Below, one piece after another: positions 1 through 9,221 of a DNA stretch of 64,000 bases. This DNA comes from Chitinophaga filiformis. GTDB taxonomy: Bacteria; Bacteroidota; Bacteroidia; Chitinophagales; Chitinophagaceae. Each line of letters begins with the position of its first letter. Position 1 is the stretch's first letter. Location: assembly GCF_900102545.1 (NCBI RefSeq), contig NZ_FNBN01000003.1, positions 62,001-126,000 on the forward strand, read 5' to 3'. The position numbers were made by a program, and so were the translations under genes. The notes beneath the pieces are model-generated. The model ran no database searches, was not told where the DNA came from, and saw only the letters and a list, made by a program, of their open reading frames with translations.

Positions 1-2
1 TC

Positions 3-833
3 GGATTAAACCCTGTTGATTTCAAAACCCGGTCTGGTAAAGGATATGCGTCTTATCAGACATTACCTGCTATCCTTGGATGGGATATAGCCGGAGAAGT
101 TGTAAGTGTAGGAGAAGGTGTGAGTAAGTTCATTACCGGCGACCGCATATTCGGTATGAGTAATTTCCCCAATCCCGGCAACGCATACGCAGAGTATGCT
201 GTAGTGCAGGAAGAAGAGTTTGCCATTATTCCTAAGAATATTTCATATGAAATAGCTGCAGGTACCCCACTGGCTGGCCTTACCGCCTGGGAAGCCCTGT
301 TTGATCATGCAGGCGTAACCTGGGGACAGCGGGTGTTTATACAGGGCGCAGCCGGTGGTGTAGGACATATAGCAGTACAACTGGCCAAGTGGAAGCGTTG
401 TTTTGTGGCAGCTACTGCATCGGCGGCCAATCATCCTTTCCTTACAGAATTAGGAGTAGATCAGCTGGTTGACTATAAAACCCAACGTTTTGAAGATATA
501 GTAGAGAAGGTAGATGTAGTGATAGATGGTATGGGCGGTGAAATAGCGCTCCGCTCTCTGGATGTGTTAAATCCCGGCGGCGTACTGGTATCATTGCCAA
601 GTATGTATAAAGATGATCCGGCTGTTATTGCCCGGGCAAAGGAAAAAGGTGTGGAAGTAAAGTGGATGTCTGTGAGGCCTTCCGGGGAACGGATGGAGCA
701 ACTGGCTTTCCTGCTTAGTAATAACCGCCTGAAAGTGGAAGTGGATGAAACTTTCCCGCTGACGGAAATCGTCCGTGCGCACCAGCGGCTGGAAGAAGGC
801 CATGGAAAAGGGAAAATAGTGCTGACGGTGTAG
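3..833 (+). CDS. Zinc-independent quinone oxidoreductase / alcohol dehydrogenase-like (MDR family), 5' truncated by window edge
   Basis: The frame is open from base 3, and the residues encoded before the first internal start (LNPVDFKTRSG, then GWDIAGEVVSVG) are typical of the N-terminal GroES-like half of medium-chain dehydrogenases, so the true start lies before the window. The Rossmann half carries a FIQGAAGGVGHIAVQLAK stretch, which is the NADPH-binding AxxGGVG motif of the quinone oxidoreductase (QOR/zeta-crystallin) branch. No structural-zinc cysteine cluster is visible. The C-terminus ends KGKIVLTV, the normal end of the family, so only the N-terminus is missing. It probably reduces quinones or enals with NADPH in the cytoplasm; the substrate cannot be read from the sequence. 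Confidence 0.85.
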   Translation, partial: GLNPVDFKTRSGKGYASYQTLPAILGWDIAGEVVSVGEGVSKFITGDRIFGMSNFPNPGNAYAEYAVVQEEEFAIIPKNISYEIAAGTPLAGLTAWEALFDHAGVTWGQRVFIQGAAGGVGHIAVQLAKWKRCFVAATASAANHPFLTELGVDQLVDYKTQRFEDIVEKVDVVIDGMGGEIALRSLDVLNPGGVLVSLPSMYKDDPAVIARAKEKGVEVKWMSVRPSGERMEQLAFLLSNNRLKVEVDETFPLTEIVRAHQRLEEGHGKGKIVLTV

Positions 834-956
834 TCAGGAGGGAAAAGAGATTGAAATATAATAAATGTCAGCTTGACATCAATAAAAAGAGTACATTTAC
901 AATACATTATTCTATTCCGGCGTTTGAAAACAGGCTGATGACCAAATCACAATGGT

Positions 957-2087
957 ATGCTTAGCTACTGGGAAAAACAGAGCCTTTTACAATACGACTA
1001 TATCATTGCCGGCAGTGGTATAGTAGGGCTTTCCACAGCTATCAGTCTGAAAGACAAGCTGCCTGCAGCGCGGGTACTGGTGCTGGAAAGCGATATTCTG
1101 CCTACGGGCGCCAGTACAAAGAATGCAGGTTTTGCCTGTATAGGTAGTCTGACAGAGCTGTTGTCTGATTTCAATAACATGCCCCGGGAAGAAGTGCTGG
1201 CACTTTTACAGATGCGGCGCAATGGTCTGCAGTTATTGCGCCGGCGTATCGGAGATGAGGCTATGCAGTACCGGGAAGCCGGTAGTTATGAACTGATAGG
1301 CATGCAGGAAGAACATGCCCTCGCGCAACTGGACAGTGTGAACAATGTTTTAAGACCGTTGCTCGGGGGAGATGCCTTTACAATTGCCAGTGATAAAATT
1401 GGAGGATTCGGTTTTAACAGGGCATTTGTAAGAGCGCTGATCTGCAATAATTATGAAGGAGAGCTGCATACCGGCAGGATGATGCGTAGTCTGATAGACA
1501 TCGCTATCTCAAAAGGGGTCGAAATCAAGACCGGTTGCAGGGTAAGCCACCTTGAAGATCTGCATACGGGCGTAAGGGTCACAGTCCCGGCAGCAGGAGG
1601 AGAGGAGGTCGGGTTTATGGCCAGAAGGGTAGCTGTCTGCACCAATGCATTTGCCCGGCAATTATTGCCGGAGCTGGACGTGCGGCCTGGCAGAGGACAG
1701 GTATTACTGACAGACGTGATCCCCGGCCTGCGTTTTAAGGGCGTCTTTCATATGGAGGAAGGATATTATTACTTCCGGGAACTGGACGGAAGGGTGTTGT
1801 TTGGCGGGGGGCGCAATCTCGACTTTGAGAAAGAAACCACAACAAGCTTTGATCTTAATCCGGAGATACAACAGCAATTGGAAAACCGGTTGCACAATAT
1901 TATCTTACCAGGACAATCCGTTATGATAACTGACCGCTGGACCGGTATCATGGCTTTTGGTCGGACCCGCCAGCCACTGATCCGTTACCATACACACAAC
2001 ATCGTGCTCGGCGTCCGCATGGGCGGTATGGGCGTCGCAATAGGATCCGCTGTAGGAGAGCAACTCTCCGCATTCCTGACTGAATAA
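957..2087 (+). CDS. FAD-dependent amine/amino acid oxidoreductase (DAO family)
   Basis: The 376-residue product begins with a dinucleotide-binding fold, YDYIIAGSGIVGLSTAISL (about residues 14-32), followed by the acidic end of the second strand (VLVLESD) and the GAStkNAGF motif seen in D-amino acid and glycine oxidases of the DAO superfamily. The C-terminal part has a RPGRGQVLLTD segment and a final WTGIMAFGRTRQPLI...GMGVAIGSAVGEQL stretch that normally closes over the FAD. No signal peptide is visible, so it is probably cytoplasmic. The start at 957 is chosen because the upstream ATG at 938 runs into a stop after eight codons. It stands alone, 123 bases after the previous gene and 118 before the xylose module. 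The substrate is unknown. Confidence 0.85.
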   Translation: MLSYWEKQSLLQYDYIIAGSGIVGLSTAISLKDKLPAARVLVLESDILPTGASTKNAGFACIGSLTELLSDFNNMPREEVLALLQMRRNGLQLLRRRIGDEAMQYREAGSYELIGMQEEHALAQLDSVNNVLRPLLGGDAFTIASDKIGGFGFNRAFVRALICNNYEGELHTGRMMRSLIDIAISKGVEIKTGCRVSHLEDLHTGVRVTVPAAGGEEVGFMARRVAVCTNAFARQLLPELDVRPGRGQVLLTDVIPGLRFKGVFHMEEGYYYFRELDGRVLFGGGRNLDFEKETTTSFDLNPEIQQQLENRLHNIILPGQSVMITDRWTGIMAFGRTRQPLIRYHTHNIVLGVRMGGMGVAIGSAVGEQLSAFLTE

Positions 2088-2131
2088 ACAATGAAAAACA
2101 AAAAAATATGTCCAACACGTAGTGAAAATTT

Positions 2132-2154
2132 TTAAACGTAAATTTTACGTTTAA
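2132..2154. promoter_or_regulatory. 10-bp inverted repeat, operator candidate of the xylose genes
   Basis: TTAAACGTAA (2132-2141) and TTACGTTTAA (2145-2154) are perfect reverse complements separated by ATT. The palindrome lies about 50 bases before the symporter start. A near-consensus Bacteroidota -7 element (TATATTG, 2167-2173) sits just downstream, so a bound repressor would cover the -33 region. I did not find a second copy in the window and no regulator gene is adjacent. The assignment to a xylose-responsive repressor is inference from position. Confidence 0.55.
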
Positions 2155-2205
2155 TTAAAATGTTGCTATATTGATTCCTAATTTATTTATTACCACGTTT
2201 TTTTT

Positions 2206-3900
2206 ATGCAAAAGAGCTTACAATTCCTCGATTATGTTGTTTTCTTAGTGTATTTCGTGATTGTTGCCGGTTACGGTCTCTATATCTACAAAAAGAAAAA
2301 ACGGCAGACAACTGATTCCAAAGATTTCTTCCTGGCGGAAGGTTCCCTTACCTGGTGGGCTATCGGCGCCTCTCTGATCGCATCCAATATATCTGCGGAG
2401 CAGTTTATCGGGATGGCAGGCTCCGGGTTCAATATTGGTCTGGCTATCTCTACTTATGAGTGGATGGCGGCTGCGACCCTTATTATTGTGGCGGTATTCT
2501 TCCTGCCCATCTACCTGAAGAATAAGATCTATACCATGCCACAGTTCCTGCTGACGCGGTATAACAAAACAGTGAGCACCATCATGGCTGTTTTCTGGCT
2601 TTTGCTTTACGTGGTAGTGAATCTGACATCTATCCTTTACCTGGGCGCACTGGCGGTGAATACCATTTCCGGTATTAACTTCTATGTATGTATGAGCCTC
2701 ATTGCGTTGTTCGCCATCTTCATCACCCTGGGTGGTATGAAGGTGATCGGTTATACAGACGTAATCCAGGTGTTCTTCCTGATACTGGGTGGTCTGGTAA
2801 CTACTTACCTGGCATTAAGCCTGGTGTCTGAGCACTTTGGTCAGACAGGTGTGCTGAAAGGCTTCTCCCTGATGACAGAACATGCCAGTGACCATTTCCA
2901 TATGATCCTGAAGAAAGACAACCCGCATTATCTTGATCTACCCGGTCTGACGGTGCTTGTAGGGGGTATGTGGATCGTGAACCTGAACTACTGGGGTTGT
3001 AACCAATATATTACACAGCGCGCACTGGGTGCTGATCTAAAAACTGCACGCAGTGGTCTGCTCTTCGCGGGTTTCCTGAAACTGCTGATGCCTGTGATCG
3101 TGGTATTGCCTGGTATCGCAGCTTATGTACTGCACTCACAGGGTATGTTCCAGCAGGAGATGATCAAAGCTGGTGAACTGAATCCTGACAACGCTTATCC
3201 TGTGCTGATGAACCTTCTGCCTGCAGGTATGAAAGGGCTGGCATTTGCCGCACTGACTGCTGCAGTAGTCGCTTCCCTGGCAGGTAAGGCAAACAGTATC
3301 TCTACTATCTTCTCTCTGGATATTTACAAAGAGATCTTCGATAGAAATGCAGACGAGAAAAAGATTGTAAACGTAGGCCGCGTTGTGGTAATAGTTGCCA
3401 TGATCCTGGCGATCATTATCTCTCCGTTCCTGGGTATCGATAAAAAAGGTGGTTTCCAGTTCATTCAGGAATACACTGGTTTCGTATCACCTGGTATATT
3501 CGCTATGTTCATACTGGGCTTCTTCTGGAAGAGGACCACAGCCAATGCAGCGCTGTTTGCAATGATCGGTGGTTTTGCTATGTCTCTCATTCTGAAGTTC
3601 CTGCCATTATGGATGGATCTTTCTTCCCTGTATGACATGGGGCTGGCTGTTGCGAATTCAAAAGGTGTGTATGAAATTCCGTTCCTCGACCGTATGGGTA
3701 TCGTATTCGGAGTATGTGTGGTAGGTATGATCATTATCTCCCTGCTGGGTCCTGCACCAGGTAAAGTAACAGCTGCCGGTACAAGCGGATCTCATGCACT
3801 GGAAGTGGATTCTTCTATGTTCAAACCATCTTTAGCATTCACTGTTATTGCATTGATCATCTGCGGTATCCTGACTGCGCTGTATACCATTTTCTGGTAA
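2206..3900 (+). CDS. Sodium/solute symporter (SSS family), probable xylose transporter
   Basis: The 564-residue protein has around fourteen hydrophobic segments and the SSS family signature regions: the N-terminal GSLTWWAIGASLIASNISAEQ (TM1-2), the GGMKVIGYTDVIQ segment after TM5, and FAALTAAVVASLAGKANSISTIFSLDIY, the GLxAxxxAaxxSS...ST-type signature. It would import a sugar across the inner membrane by Na+ symport. It is the first gene of the run followed by xylulokinase and xylose isomerase on the same strand, which makes xylose the most likely substrate; related SGLT-type proteins also carry glucose, galactose or myo-inositol. An inverted-repeat operator candidate lies directly upstream. 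The 101-base gap to xylB holds REP-like hairpins rather than an obvious promoter. Confidence 0.88.
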   Translation: MQKSLQFLDYVVFLVYFVIVAGYGLYIYKKKKRQTTDSKDFFLAEGSLTWWAIGASLIASNISAEQFIGMAGSGFNIGLAISTYEWMAAATLIIVAVFFLPIYLKNKIYTMPQFLLTRYNKTVSTIMAVFWLLLYVVVNLTSILYLGALAVNTISGINFYVCMSLIALFAIFITLGGMKVIGYTDVIQVFFLILGGLVTTYLALSLVSEHFGQTGVLKGFSLMTEHASDHFHMILKKDNPHYLDLPGLTVLVGGMWIVNLNYWGCNQYITQRALGADLKTARSGLLFAGFLKLLMPVIVVLPGIAAYVLHSQGMFQQEMIKAGELNPDNAYPVLMNLLPAGMKGLAFAALTAAVVASLAGKANSISTIFSLDIYKEIFDRNADEKKIVNVGRVVVIVAMILAIIISPFLGIDKKGGFQFIQEYTGFVSPGIFAMFILGFFWKRTTANAALFAMIGGFAMSLILKFLPLWMDLSSLYDMGLAVANSKGVYEIPFLDRMGIVFGVCVVGMIIISLLGPAPGKVTAAGTSGSHALEVDSSMFKPSLAFTVIALIICGILTALYTIFW

Positions 3901-3907
3901 CAATAAT

Positions 3908-3955
3908 GCTCCGTCAGGAGCAACGTTGTGTGTAGCCCCGGGTTGATAACCCGGG
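3908..3955 (+). repeat. REP-like double hairpin element (copy 1)
   Basis: Two hairpins follow each other: GCTCC-gtca-GGAGC (3908-3921) and CCCGGGTT-gat-AACCCGGG (3937-3955), joined by a linker ending in TGTAG. The same layout (xxCTCC/GGAGxx hairpin, linker ending TGTAG, CCCGGGGT/ACCCCGGG hairpin) recurs at 19493-19541 and, inverted, at 47481-47528. This copy lies between the symporter gene and xylB and might stabilise or attenuate the message. Dispersed elements of this form resemble REP sequences mobilised by RAYT transposases, but no transposase gene is in this window. Confidence 0.65.
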
Positions 3956-4001
3956 AGGGAAAACGGAAACAAATTAACCATAGAAACAGACGAATCGTTA
4001 C

Positions 4002-5483
4002 ATGAAATACACGATAGGATATGATATCGGTTCCTCCTCAGTGAAAGCGGCATTGCTGGATGTAGAAACGGGGAAATGCCTGGCTACGGCTATCAGTCCT
4101 GCACAGGAAATGCCTATGCATGCACCTGTAGCAGGGTGGGCAGAACAGGATCCCGAGATGTGGTGGCAGGAGGTACAGAACGCTACAAAAAAATTACAGC
4201 AACAGCATCCCTTTGACGGGCATGCTGTTGCCGGTATTGGTATTGCTTACCAGATGCATGGACTGGTATGCGTGGATAAAGACCAGCAGGTATTACGTCC
4301 TTCCATTATCTGGTGTGACAGCCGGGCCGTGGAAATAGGAAACGAAGCTTTTAATGCGCTGGGCCAGAACTGGTCACTGCAATACCTGCTCAATTCTCCC
4401 GGTAACTTTACCGCTTCCAAGCTACGCTGGGTACAGCAGTATGAACCGGAGATCTATGCACGCATTCACAAGATCATGCTGCCGGGCGACTTTATCGCCA
4501 TGCGGCTGACAGGTGAGGCTGCAACGACTATTTCAGGTCTTTCGGAAGGGATCTTCTGGGACTTCAGTGGTCGCCAGGTATCTCCTGTACTATTGAAGCA
4601 TTACAATATTGATGAAAGCCTGTTGTCAGATGTGGTACCTACCTTCGGTTTACAGGGGAAGGTGACCGAAAAGGCAGCTGCGCTCTTAGGCATTGCCGCC
4701 GGTACGCCTGTAACCTACCGTGCAGGTGATCAGCCCAACAATGCTTTCTCACTCAACGTACTGAAACCGGGTGAAGCTGCTACTACAGCAGGTACTTCAG
4801 GTGTTGTTTATGCAGTGCATGATCATATCGCATTCGACCAGCAAAGTCGTGTGAATACTTTCGTACATGTCAATGATACGGCGGACGCACAACGTAACGG
4901 AGTGCTGATGTGTCTGAACGGAACCGGCATCCTCAATAGCTGGTTAAGACAGGTAACCGGAAAGCCTGATTACAGTGAAATGAATACACTGGCTGCTCAG
5001 GCGCCTGCCGGAGCCCGTGGCCTGCATATTTATCCTTTTGGTAACGGAGCGGAACGTATCCTTGCCAACAGGGAAACAGGCGCTGTAGTCAATGGACTGA
5101 ACTTCAATATTCACAGCCGCGAGCATTTGCTGCGCGCGGGACAGGAAGGGATCGTATTCGCCCTGAAATATGGTATGGATATCATGAAGGACATGGGCCT
5201 GCAGATCCATCGCGTAAGAGCGGGACAGGCCAATATGTTCCTCAGTCCTCTTTTCCGGGAAGTATTCGCTAACACAGCTAATGTGGTGATCGAATTGTAT
5301 AACACAGACGGGGCCCAGGGAGCTGCCAGGGCTGCCGGTATAGGAGCAGGCCTGTATAATGAACAGGAAGCTTTCCGCGGTATGGAATGCCTGGCTACTA
5401 TAGAACCTGATGCCGCGCTCCAGCAACAATATGCCAGCATCTACAGCCAGTGGCTGGAAGGATTACAGCACATTATTAAGTAA
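4002..5483 (+). CDS. xylB: Xylulokinase
   Basis: A FGGY-family carbohydrate kinase of 493 residues, the usual xylulokinase length (about 480-500). The N-terminal phosphate-1 loop is YDIGSSSVKAALLD (residues 5-18). The segment GIAYQMHGLVCVD is the xylulokinase-type substrate loop, with the MHG triplet typical of xylulokinases rather than glycerol kinases. The adenosine-binding segment is AATTAGTSGVVYAV, and LRAGQANMFLSPLF / TDGAQGAARAAGIGAG is the C-terminal FGGY signature. It phosphorylates D-xylulose to xylulose 5-phosphate in the cytoplasm, feeding the pentose phosphate pathway. It lies 57 bases before xylA and is probably cotranscribed with it. Confidence 0.96.
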   Translation: MKYTIGYDIGSSSVKAALLDVETGKCLATAISPAQEMPMHAPVAGWAEQDPEMWWQEVQNATKKLQQQHPFDGHAVAGIGIAYQMHGLVCVDKDQQVLRPSIIWCDSRAVEIGNEAFNALGQNWSLQYLLNSPGNFTASKLRWVQQYEPEIYARIHKIMLPGDFIAMRLTGEAATTISGLSEGIFWDFSGRQVSPVLLKHYNIDESLLSDVVPTFGLQGKVTEKAAALLGIAAGTPVTYRAGDQPNNAFSLNVLKPGEAATTAGTSGVVYAVHDHIAFDQQSRVNTFVHVNDTADAQRNGVLMCLNGTGILNSWLRQVTGKPDYSEMNTLAAQAPAGARGLHIYPFGNGAERILANRETGAVVNGLNFNIHSREHLLRAGQEGIVFALKYGMDIMKDMGLQIHRVRAGQANMFLSPLFREVFANTANVVIELYNTDGAQGAARAAGIGAGLYNEQEAFRGMECLATIEPDAALQQQYASIYSQWLEGLQHIIK

Positions 5484-5540
5484 CTGCAACACACAGTTAC
5501 ACGCACATACACACGTTTTGGATTCAAAAAAAGAAAGAAA

Positions 5541-6869
5541 ATGAGTATCACTTTAGGGAATCAGGAGTACTTCAAAGGCATCGGGAAGATAGCCTACGAA
5601 GGTCCTCAGTCAACTAATCCGTTTGCCTACAAATGGTATGACGAGAACAGAAAGATCGGTGGTAAGACCATGAAAGAACTGTTCCGTTTTGCGGTGTCCT
5701 ATTGGCACACCTTCTGCGGTACCGGCGGAGATCCGTTCGGTCCGGGCACCAAGGCTTTTCCCTGGTTAACTGCCACTGATGCAGTACAGAGCGCAAAAGA
5801 CAAAATGGATGCAGCTTTCGAATTCATCACCAAACTGGGCGTACCTTACTACTGCTTCCACGATGTGGACCTGGTAGATGAAGGTGCTACCATCAGTGAG
5901 TACGAAAGTCGTATGCAAAAGATTGTGGATTATGCAAAGGAAAAACAGAAAGCCAGCGGTGTGAAACTGCTGTGGGGTACTGCCAATGTATTCAGCAATC
6001 CACGTTACATGAACGGGGCTTCTACCAATCCTGACTTTGCTGTGGTAGCTTATGCAGGTACACAGGTAAAGAATTCCCTGGATGCAACTATTGCACTGGG
6101 TGGTGAAAACTACGTATTCTGGGGCGGTCGTGAAGGATATATGACCCTGCTGAATACCAACATGAAGCGCGAACAGGAGCACCTGGCCCGCTTCCTGACA
6201 ATGGCTAAAGATTATGCACGCAAACAGGGCTTCAAAGGTACATTCTTCATTGAACCTAAACCTTGTGAGCCTACAAAACACCAGTACGATTATGATGCTG
6301 CAACTGTAATAGGTTTCCTGCGTCATTACGGACTGGATAAAGATTTTAAACTGAACCTGGAAGTGAACCACGCTACACTGGCAGGTCATACCTTCCAGCA
6401 CGAACTGCAGGTAGCTGCAGATGCCGGTATGCTGGGTAGCATTGACGCTAACCGTGGTGATGCGCAGAATGGATGGGATACTGACCAGTTCCCGATGAAC
6501 CTGAACGACATGGTTGAGTTCATGCTGGTGATCCTGGAAGCGGGTGGTTTCAGCGGTGGTGGTGTGAACTTCGATGCGAAGACACGCCGTAACTCAACCG
6601 ACCTGGAAGACATCTTCCATGCACATATCGGTGGTATTGATTCCTTCGCCCGTGCTGCTATCATTGCAGAGAAAGTGCTGGAACAATCTCCGTATAAGCA
6701 ATTCCGTAAAGACCGTTACGCTTCATTCGACAGTGGTAAGGGTAAGGAATTCGAAGATGGTAAACTGACGCTGGAAGACCTGCGTAGCTTCGCTGTTGGT
6801 AACGGCGAGCCTAAGCTGATCAGCGGCAAGCAGGAGTGGCTGGAGAATATCATCAACCAGTACATCTGA
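5541..6869 (+). CDS. xylA: Xylose isomerase
   Basis: The 442-residue protein matches the length of class II xylose isomerases (about 435-445). Visible signatures are [13 protein letters not shown] (catalytic histidine and neighbouring aspartate), [32 protein letters not shown] (first metal-ligand glutamate and active-site lysine), [14 protein letters not shown] (second glutamate and histidine) and [19 protein letters not shown] (metal-binding aspartates). It interconverts D-xylose and D-xylulose with divalent metal as a tetramer. It follows xylB by 57 bases and is closed by a strong terminator at 6902-6938. All key residues are present. Confidence 0.97.
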   Translation: MSITLGNQEYFKGIGKIAYEGPQSTNPFAYKWYDENRKIGGKTMKELFRFAVSYWHTFCGTGGDPFGPGTKAFPWLTATDAVQSAKDKMDAAFEFITKLGVPYYCFHDVDLVDEGATISEYESRMQKIVDYAKEKQKASGVKLLWGTANVFSNPRYMNGASTNPDFAVVAYAGTQVKNSLDATIALGGENYVFWGGREGYMTLLNTNMKREQEHLARFLTMAKDYARKQGFKGTFFIEPKPCEPTKHQYDYDAATVIGFLRHYGLDKDFKLNLEVNHATLAGHTFQHELQVAADAGMLGSIDANRGDAQNGWDTDQFPMNLNDMVEFMLVILEAGGFSGGGVNFDAKTRRNSTDLEDIFHAHIGGIDSFARAAIIAEKVLEQSPYKQFRKDRYASFDSGKGKEFEDGKLTLEDLRSFAVGNGEPKLISGKQEWLENIINQYI

Positions 6870-6901
6870 TCATAGATTCCTTTGTGGAATTGAAAATAAC
6901 G

Positions 6902-6938
6902 AAGCTGTCCGCCGTAAGGCGCGACAGCTTTCTTTTTT
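6902..6938 (+). terminator. Rho-independent terminator of the xylose operon
   Basis: AAGCTGTC-CGCC-gtaa-GGCG-c-GACAGCTT forms a 12-pair stem with one bulged base, followed by TCTTTTTTCT. It starts 33 bases after the xylA stop and ends 31 bases before the next gene. Confidence 0.9.
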
Positions 6939-6969
6939 CTGTACCTTGTGTGACCATAAACTGATTGCC

Positions 6970-7920
6970 ATGTTTTCCACACATACCTTTCACCAGGACG
7001 GTTTCGATATTGTTGCACTGAAAGACGACGACAATGGTACGCAGGTGGAGATCATTCCTGCGCATAGCGCGATGTTGCACGCTTTCCGCATTCCATATAA
7101 AGAAACGCAGCTGAATATCATTGACAACTACGCCAGCCTGGAAGACTACCGGACTAATATGGCAACGTATTTCAAGAGCGCTAAACTCAGTCCTTTTGCC
7201 TGCCGTATACCCGGTGGAACTTATGAGTGGGAGGGAAAGCAATATAACATACAGAAAGGCATTGCGCCGGGTAGCTATATTCATGGATTACTCTATGATG
7301 TGGCATTTACGGTGGAAAACATGGATGCCGATGAAAAGTCGGCAACAGTGACATTGCGCTATCAGTATGACGGTGCTGACGAGGGATATCCGTTTCCTTA
7401 TGATTGTGAAGTGCAATATAGCCTGCAGCCAGACTCACATCTGCAGATGACGACTACTATCAGCAACCGTTCCTCCGGATCCATACCTGTGATGGACGGA
7501 TGGCATCCCTACTTTACAACAGGCACGCCTATAGATGACATGGAGCTGCAGTTCGCGTCGGAACAAATAGTGGAATTTAATGCGCAGCTGGTACCTACAG
7601 GTAAGACACTGCCCTACGACAGGTTCCTGGAATCTTCCCCCCTGGAGGGCATCCCTCTGGACAATTCTTTCCTATTGAACTTTAATCAGCATGCGTCGAC
7701 ATGTACCTTAAGAGACCCGAAAAAACATATTGCTATTACATTTTATCCCGACAGTACTTATCCCGTTCTGCAGATCTATACCCCTCCACACCGTAACAGT
7801 ATTGCCATTGAAAATCTGACCGGGGCGCCCAACGCCTTCAATAACGGAATAGGGCTGGTATCCGTTGCGGCCGGCGAAAGCAAGGCTTTCAGGACCGCCA
7901 TTTCGGCGGTTAGCTGGTAA
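6970..7920 (+). CDS. Aldose 1-epimerase (mutarotase)
   Basis: The product is 316 residues from the ATG at 6970; a TTG at 6946 in the same frame lies in the tail of the xylA terminator and is unlikely to be used. The family core is recognisable: [19 protein letters not shown] in the N-terminal half, then [11 protein letters not shown] with the conserved histidine of the family, and a C-terminal [26 protein letters not shown], which includes the glutamate expected as catalytic base (IENLTG). It interconverts alpha and beta anomers of an aldose. Its place behind xylA suggests it supplies the right anomer of xylose to the isomerase. The intervening terminator means it may be expressed by read-through or from its own promoter. 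Confidence 0.88.
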   Translation: MFSTHTFHQDGFDIVALKDDDNGTQVEIIPAHSAMLHAFRIPYKETQLNIIDNYASLEDYRTNMATYFKSAKLSPFACRIPGGTYEWEGKQYNIQKGIAPGSYIHGLLYDVAFTVENMDADEKSATVTLRYQYDGADEGYPFPYDCEVQYSLQPDSHLQMTTTISNRSSGSIPVMDGWHPYFTTGTPIDDMELQFASEQIVEFNAQLVPTGKTLPYDRFLESSPLEGIPLDNSFLLNFNQHASTCTLRDPKKHIAITFYPDSTYPVLQIYTPPHRNSIAIENLTGAPNAFNNGIGLVSVAAGESKAFRTAISAVSW

Positions 7921-7987
7921 CATTCTGGCATCCCTTGGCATAGTCTTTGGAACTTTACCAGTATTGTTCACCCAAAAAAGATATGTT

Positions 7988-8173
7988 ATGGATACTTTAG
8001 AAATCAAGGGCAAATGGAATGAGATAAAGGGGAAGATCAAGCAACAGTATGCAGACCTTACAGATGATGACCTTTTGTATGAAGAAGGACAGGAAGACCG
8101 CTTAATAGGAAACTTGCAGCAGAAGTTAGGCAAAACACGAGATGAAGTTATTAAACTCTTAAAATCCGCGTAA
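7988..8173 (+). CDS. CsbD family stress protein
   Basis: A 61-residue hydrophilic protein beginning [21 protein letters not shown], the typical CsbD opening, with an acidic middle and a Lys-rich end ([11 protein letters not shown]). CsbD was described as a sigma-B-controlled gene of Bacillus; its biochemical role is unknown. The ATG at 7988 is preferred over earlier in-frame starts because the homology begins exactly there and the upstream part overlaps the end of the epimerase gene. One base separates it from a tiny membrane-peptide gene, so the two are surely cotranscribed. Confidence 0.85.
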   Translation: MDTLEIKGKWNEIKGKIKQQYADLTDDDLLYEEGQEDRLIGNLQQKLGKTRDEVIKLLKSA

Positions 8174-8174
8174 C

Positions 8175-8324
8175 ATGGGAAGTCTATTGTATATTATTGC
8201 TGTTATACTCATTATCGGCTGGTTGCTGGGCTTTTTTGTATATTCTGCAGGTGGAGTGATCCATATTCTTCTCGTACTTGCAATTGTAGCCATCCTCCTT
8301 CAGATCATCAGGGGATCCAGGTGA
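8175..8324 (+). CDS. Small membrane protein, lmo0937/DUF5670 type
   Basis: The 49-codon frame from ATG 8175 encodes MGSLLYIIAVILIIGWLLGF, then FVYSAGGVIHILLVLAIVA, and ends QIIRGSR. It has two hydrophobic helices separated by a Gly-rich turn. This pattern (MxxLLYxIaVILvIlWllGf...GGxIHiLLViAiiaiLl) is characteristic of the lmo0937 family of small inner-membrane proteins. It begins two bases after the CsbD stop codon and ends 23 bases before a terminator. The pairing with CsbD suggests an envelope or general stress role, but no function is known. Confidence 0.8.
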   Translation: MGSLLYIIAVILIIGWLLGFFVYSAGGVIHILLVLAIVAILLQIIRGSR

Positions 8325-8347
8325 GCCTCTTAATTTAAATATCATGC

Positions 8348-8376
8348 AAATCCTCTCATAAACGGGAGGATTTTTT
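8348..8376 (+). terminator. Rho-independent terminator after CsbD/lmo0937 pair
   Basis: AAATCCTC (8348-8355) and GAGGATTT (8366-8373) form an 8-bp stem with a 10-base loop, followed by TTT and a further T-rich stretch. Confidence 0.85.
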
Positions 8377-8420
8377 CGTTATTTTTTTAGGATATTCACC
8401 GTAGATTAATCCATCAGATA

Positions 8421-9140
8421 ATGAAAAGAATCATCACAGGGCTATTGGTGCTTTGTTGTTGCAGCTTGTTGGGGATAGTAAAAGCCCAGGCGCAGGTAAC
8501 ACTGACAGGAACCATTATGGACAAGGAGAACAAGTTGGTTTTACCTTATGCCAGTATCCTCAACAAAAGCACAGGCCGCAGAACTTACTCTGACAAAGGT
8601 GGTTTTTATAAGATAACAGCCAACCCCAAAGATGTGGTCGTATTTTCATTTCTGGGGTATAGATCTGACAGCGTGGTGGTAACGCAGTCTAGCGGAACGG
8701 AAACCAGGAATATTTCCCTTACGGTAGAGACCAGGCAGTTACGTAGTGTAGAAATTGGTACGCAATACACGCCTTACCAGATTGACTCCCTGTCGCGAAG
8801 ACAGCAGTTCGGTTATATCCTCGATAAACGGGATATGCCGCTGGCAGGAGGAAGTACTCCTGTAGGAGCTGGTATTGTGTTCAGTCCTTTTACAAGGTAT
8901 TCCCGGTCTGAGAAGCAAAAAAGGGAGTTTAAGAAGATCTTCGCCAAAGCTGAAGAGGAAAGATATATCGACTCCCGGTATACACCGCAGTTCGTCAGTA
9001 AGGTGACCAGTCTGAAAGGCGATTCGCTGATGTTATTCATGAGGGAGAATTATCCTGATTACAATACAATGAGGGTGATGCAGCAGGAAGACCTGATCTA
9101 TTGGATAACGGATAAATACCGGGCCTGGAAGAAGAAATAA
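8421..9140 (+). CDS. Secreted protein with carboxypeptidase-regulatory-like domain
   Basis: The 239-residue product starts with a signal peptide (MKRIITGLLVLCCCSLLG..., probable cleavage after AQA near residue 25). Residues 27-110 form a CarboxypepD_reg-like beta-sandwich: VTLTGTIMDKENKLVLPYASI, then YSDKGGFYKITANPKDVVVFSFLGYRS. This domain is common in Bacteroidota surface proteins and at the N-terminus of SusC-like receptors, but here no TonB plug or barrel follows. The C-terminal half (residues 120-239) is hydrophilic, Tyr/Arg/Lys-rich and contains no domain I recognise. It is probably periplasmic or attached to the envelope. It stands alone and converges on the anti-sigma/protease gene. 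Confidence 0.75.
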   Translation: MKRIITGLLVLCCCSLLGIVKAQAQVTLTGTIMDKENKLVLPYASILNKSTGRRTYSDKGGFYKITANPKDVVVFSFLGYRSDSVVVTQSSGTETRNISLTVETRQLRSVEIGTQYTPYQIDSLSRRQQFGYILDKRDMPLAGGSTPVGAGIVFSPFTRYSRSEKQKREFKKIFAKAEEERYIDSRYTPQFVSKVTSLKGDSLMLFMRENYPDYNTMRVMQQEDLIYWITDKYRAWKKK

Positions 9141-9162
9141 GACAAGAATAGCTATAAAAGCA

Positions 9163-9190
9163 GCGGCCACCCTGTTGCCAGAGTGGCCGC
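9163..9190. terminator. Hairpin between convergent genes, possible terminator
   Basis: GCGGCCAC-c-CTG-ttgc-CAG-a-GTGGCCGC is a strong 11-pair stem located between two convergent genes. Neither side has a proper T-run, so intrinsic termination is likely but not certain. Confidence 0.5.
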
Positions 9191-9221
9191 ATTGCATGCA
9201 GAGGCCAATAGAAAATATCTT

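Noticed and set aside
6946..6969. TTG start giving eight extra residues for the aldose 1-epimerase
   Set aside because: It lies right at the tail of the xylA terminator, and the ATG at 6970 fits the family's N-terminus.
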